Part shown: positions 61,762-64,000 of the stretch, in pieces
How the letters are laid out: the number at the start of each line of letters is the position of its first letter
Numbering within the stretch: position 1 is the stretch's first letter
Assembly (NCBI GenBank): GCA_050084515.1
Contig: CM114271.1
Coordinates: 22,444,001-22,508,000, forward strand
DNA length: 64,000 nucleotides
Direction of reading: 5' to 3'
Source: Blasia pusilla
Taxonomy: Eukaryota; Marchantiophyta; Marchantiopsida; Blasiales
Made by a program: the position numbers and the translations under genes
The notes under the pieces: generated by a model
The model's database searches: none
What the model was told of the DNA's origin: nothing
Seen by the model: only the letters and a program-made list of their open reading frames with translations

Positions 61762-63720
61762 AAAAAACTAAGAAGATCTGACTTCAAAACAACCGAACAT
61801 TGGGATAGTAGGGCGTCCGTCTATCTCCTCTGATTGGTGTTCCTTGAGCTGCGACGAATCGACAGACAAATTTTGAGAAAACACAACGTCCGCACGTGCT
61901 GCTGCTGCTCTAATAAACATAATCAAGTCCTCTTCTTCTCTTTCCGCTTATCCATCTGATTTCTCGACTCCCTCATCGGAATCGCTGGATAGGGCATCGG
62001 AGGCCTCTTCGAGTGCCGAGGATTACAAAAACCCCGGAATTTAAGACATCTGCGACATATTGATGGAACTCGGAAGAGAACAAGAAGCCGATCTACAGAA
62101 ACAATTCCGCTTCGTGCTGCCTATCGGATTTGTATGCCCTGACTCACATCCACAAAGCGCACAATCCAAAGCTCGGTTTCGCACGATCATGCAAAGAGGG
62201 AGCTTCGAACGTGAGGGAGTTGCGACAATGTACAGACTCTAGTCCTTCCTCTGACGAGTCTTCCGGTCGCCCGATGATGCCTCGGGAGATGGTGACCGGC
62301 CTGTGACCTGAAGCAGATGCGGGGAGGGTTCCGGGTCATCGTTCGCGAGGTACCGGTCACCACGTCGCCTGTTCCAGCGTGACCGGCGTATCACGGGACG
62401 CGACAAGGGCTCTAGACCTCAACCAAATAATCTAGATGTAATAATATAATAATCTAGATTATTAAGAGAGGGGCCATTATAGGGGCTCCTTAATGGTGAC
62501 ACCTTTCTTTTTTGGCCTCTATTTGATTGATATGCGTTCTTCTCTTACCCTCTCCCGAGGTTTTTTTTTTTATATAACACGGGCATGGTTAGTTTAGATT
62601 ATTATTAATGTTGATATAAAAATTTAGATTTGTTATTCGCTAGAGGGTCTCAACAACAAACATCTTTTTCTTGACACTTGTGGTTTTAGGCAATCTCTAT
62701 TTATGATCTCTATTTATGACACATGTCCTCTCTAAAAGCTTAGTTCCATCTAACTAAGATGGAGAAGCGTGCAAAATGAGCATGGGAGATATCAAGAGGG
62801 TTCTTATTTCATCCGTGCTAATACCAACTAGTATTTTTTATCTATAGTATTATTGGCAAGAGGTATTAGGAACAAACATCTCTATGTTTGAGGGGTCGTC
62901 TCTAGTCTCTACACCTGCCCCCTCTAATACTTTAGTTTGATATAACTAAACTAGATGAGAAGGAAGGCTTCTTTCACCCGCGCCGGGCACTGACTAGTCC
63001 ATATTTTCCACTAATCTATGTGTGCATTGTATTAGGTTAGTAGTCATTTTTTCATTTGAATACGCATTGCTTCTACTTGTAAAGTGGATAGAATTCATAT
63101 GACCAACTCTAGATTAATTATATATGACTAATCATGAGAAAATTAAAAATGAATTGACTATATTTTAATCTTTTGTAATGTTTGACTTTGAGGTTTATTG
63201 CTTTGTCATAACAAAAGCTACATGGATGGGGAAGTGGGAAATCCAAATATATGTAGATCAAGATGTAAACACAAGTCACATACAATCAATAAGATACATG
63301 GAACAAAAAACTTGATATCCAATATTTGTCTTTGTGAAGATTTTAACTTCTATGACATGTCGCATAAATTCAAGAATTTCCAATCAAATATCATATGCTT
63401 GTTTGTTTGAGCCATTTTTGAAAGCATGATTGATGTACCAATTTTTAGACACAAACTCTGAGGAGGTAATTCAGAAGACAACCATGTGTTTAAGAATTTT
63501 TTGGATATACATAACTCATCCTATCATTCAAAACATAGGCAACACGGTAAATATGCTCTTATGCACAATATGTATATTTTTGAAAGGATGTTTTTATTCT
63601 TTGTACTCAATACCATAATTCACTTGAAAAGTTATAGAAATGGGAAAAAATTAATACCTCTTCATAGAATCAAACATGATTTTCGTGTTCTTCTTGTCAA
63701 CATCTCTTTGTTATGTCAAA
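61759..63720. other. Upstream of SEC20 and intergenic DNA
   Basis: The first 650 bp are GC-richer and should contain the SEC20 promoter. ACCGGTCAC/GTGACCGG words form short inverted repeats at 62.29-62.40 kb. Beyond 62.45 kb it is AT-rich with no recognised gene. Confidence 0.45.
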
Positions 63721-63726
63721 ATAATA

Positions 63727-63828
63727 GTATTTCTCAAAACTTTGATGTCATAAAATCGGCAATGATCACGTCCATAAATCTATATTATTATTGGAGAGGC
63801 CTTATGACATCAAAGTTTTGAGAAATAC
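63727..63828. repeat. Foldback, perfect 27-bp arms
   Basis: 63727-63753 is the exact reverse complement of 63802-63828; the loop is 48 bp. Confidence 0.95.
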
Positions 63829-63851
63829 CATTAAAGAATTATAATTTCTTT

Positions 63852-63935
63852 GAAGATGTGCAAAGAAATTATAACTCTTTAATTCGCAAAGAAATTATAA
63901 TTCTTTAAAGAGTTATAATTTCTTTGCACATCTTC
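63852..63935. repeat. Foldback, perfect 31-bp arms
   Basis: 63852-63882 is the exact reverse complement of 63905-63935. The loop repeats part of the arm (CAAAGAAATTATAA), and AATTATAATTTCTTTG occurs again just outside at about 63837-63852, so the locus is a cluster of nested inverted copies. Confidence 0.95.
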
Positions 63936-64000
63936 ACCCAATTTTCAAACAATCTCAAAGTGTTGTTGACAATGTGTTTATGCATATTTACATGAAACCT

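Noticed and set aside
62060-62242. 60-aa frame upstream of SEC20
   Set aside because: Short and not recognised. It lies in the GC-richer promoter region with no splice or start context that stands out.

Overview
The window is plant nuclear DNA. Two intact, intron-containing host genes are present, both on the minus strand. One encodes a KORRIGAN-type membrane endo-1,4-beta-glucanase (35.4-41.2 kb, 6 exons, 618 aa reconstructed). The other encodes the Golgi-ER SNARE SEC20 (58.7-61.7 kb, 8 exons, 283 aa). Short introns, long intergenic spans, GA/GT microsatellites and dense nested retrotransposons fit a large-genome land plant. I cannot name the species; a seed-free plant is only a guess, from the style of the gypsy elements.

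The first third is a nest of mobile DNA. A decayed Ty3/gypsy chromovirus lies on the minus strand, with LTR-like copies at about 1-515 and 20.94-21.49 kb. Its gag remnant (19.9-20.9 kb) and pol remnant (5.7-1.06 kb: protease, RT, RNase H, integrase, chromodomain) have been pushed apart by a 14.1 kb insertion, 5783-19905, which is flanked by a 13-bp direct repeat. This insertion is the most remarkable object in the window. It carries two divergent, spliced, now broken genes. The plus-strand gene is a Mutator-like (DDE + SWIM) transposase. The minus-strand gene encodes a coiled-coil region, an unknown region and a permuted beta-class DNA amino-methyltransferase. Between the exons and in the promoters, but not in the exons I could define, lie about 44 copies of a palindrome (half-site CAACCCGTCGGA), often spaced about 60-70 bp.

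A second, plus-strand gypsy element fills about 21.8-32.7 kb (gag with intact zinc knuckle, DSGAQ protease, RT, RNase H, integrase). Its RT is split by a 323-bp hAT-like MITE with an 8-bp target duplication. A relative of that MITE sits in the first gypsy element. A Ty1/copia remnant (gag to integrase) occupies about 48.0-51.4 kb, and its gag end has been amplified as a 340-350 bp tandem repeat.

The remainder (32.8-35.3, 41.2-48.0, 51.4-58.7 and 61.8-64 kb) is AT-rich intergenic DNA with scattered hairpins and microsatellites. The two host genes are unrelated except that both act in the secretory pathway: SEC20 in retrograde Golgi-ER fusion, KORRIGAN as a Golgi/plasma-membrane enzyme of cellulose synthesis.
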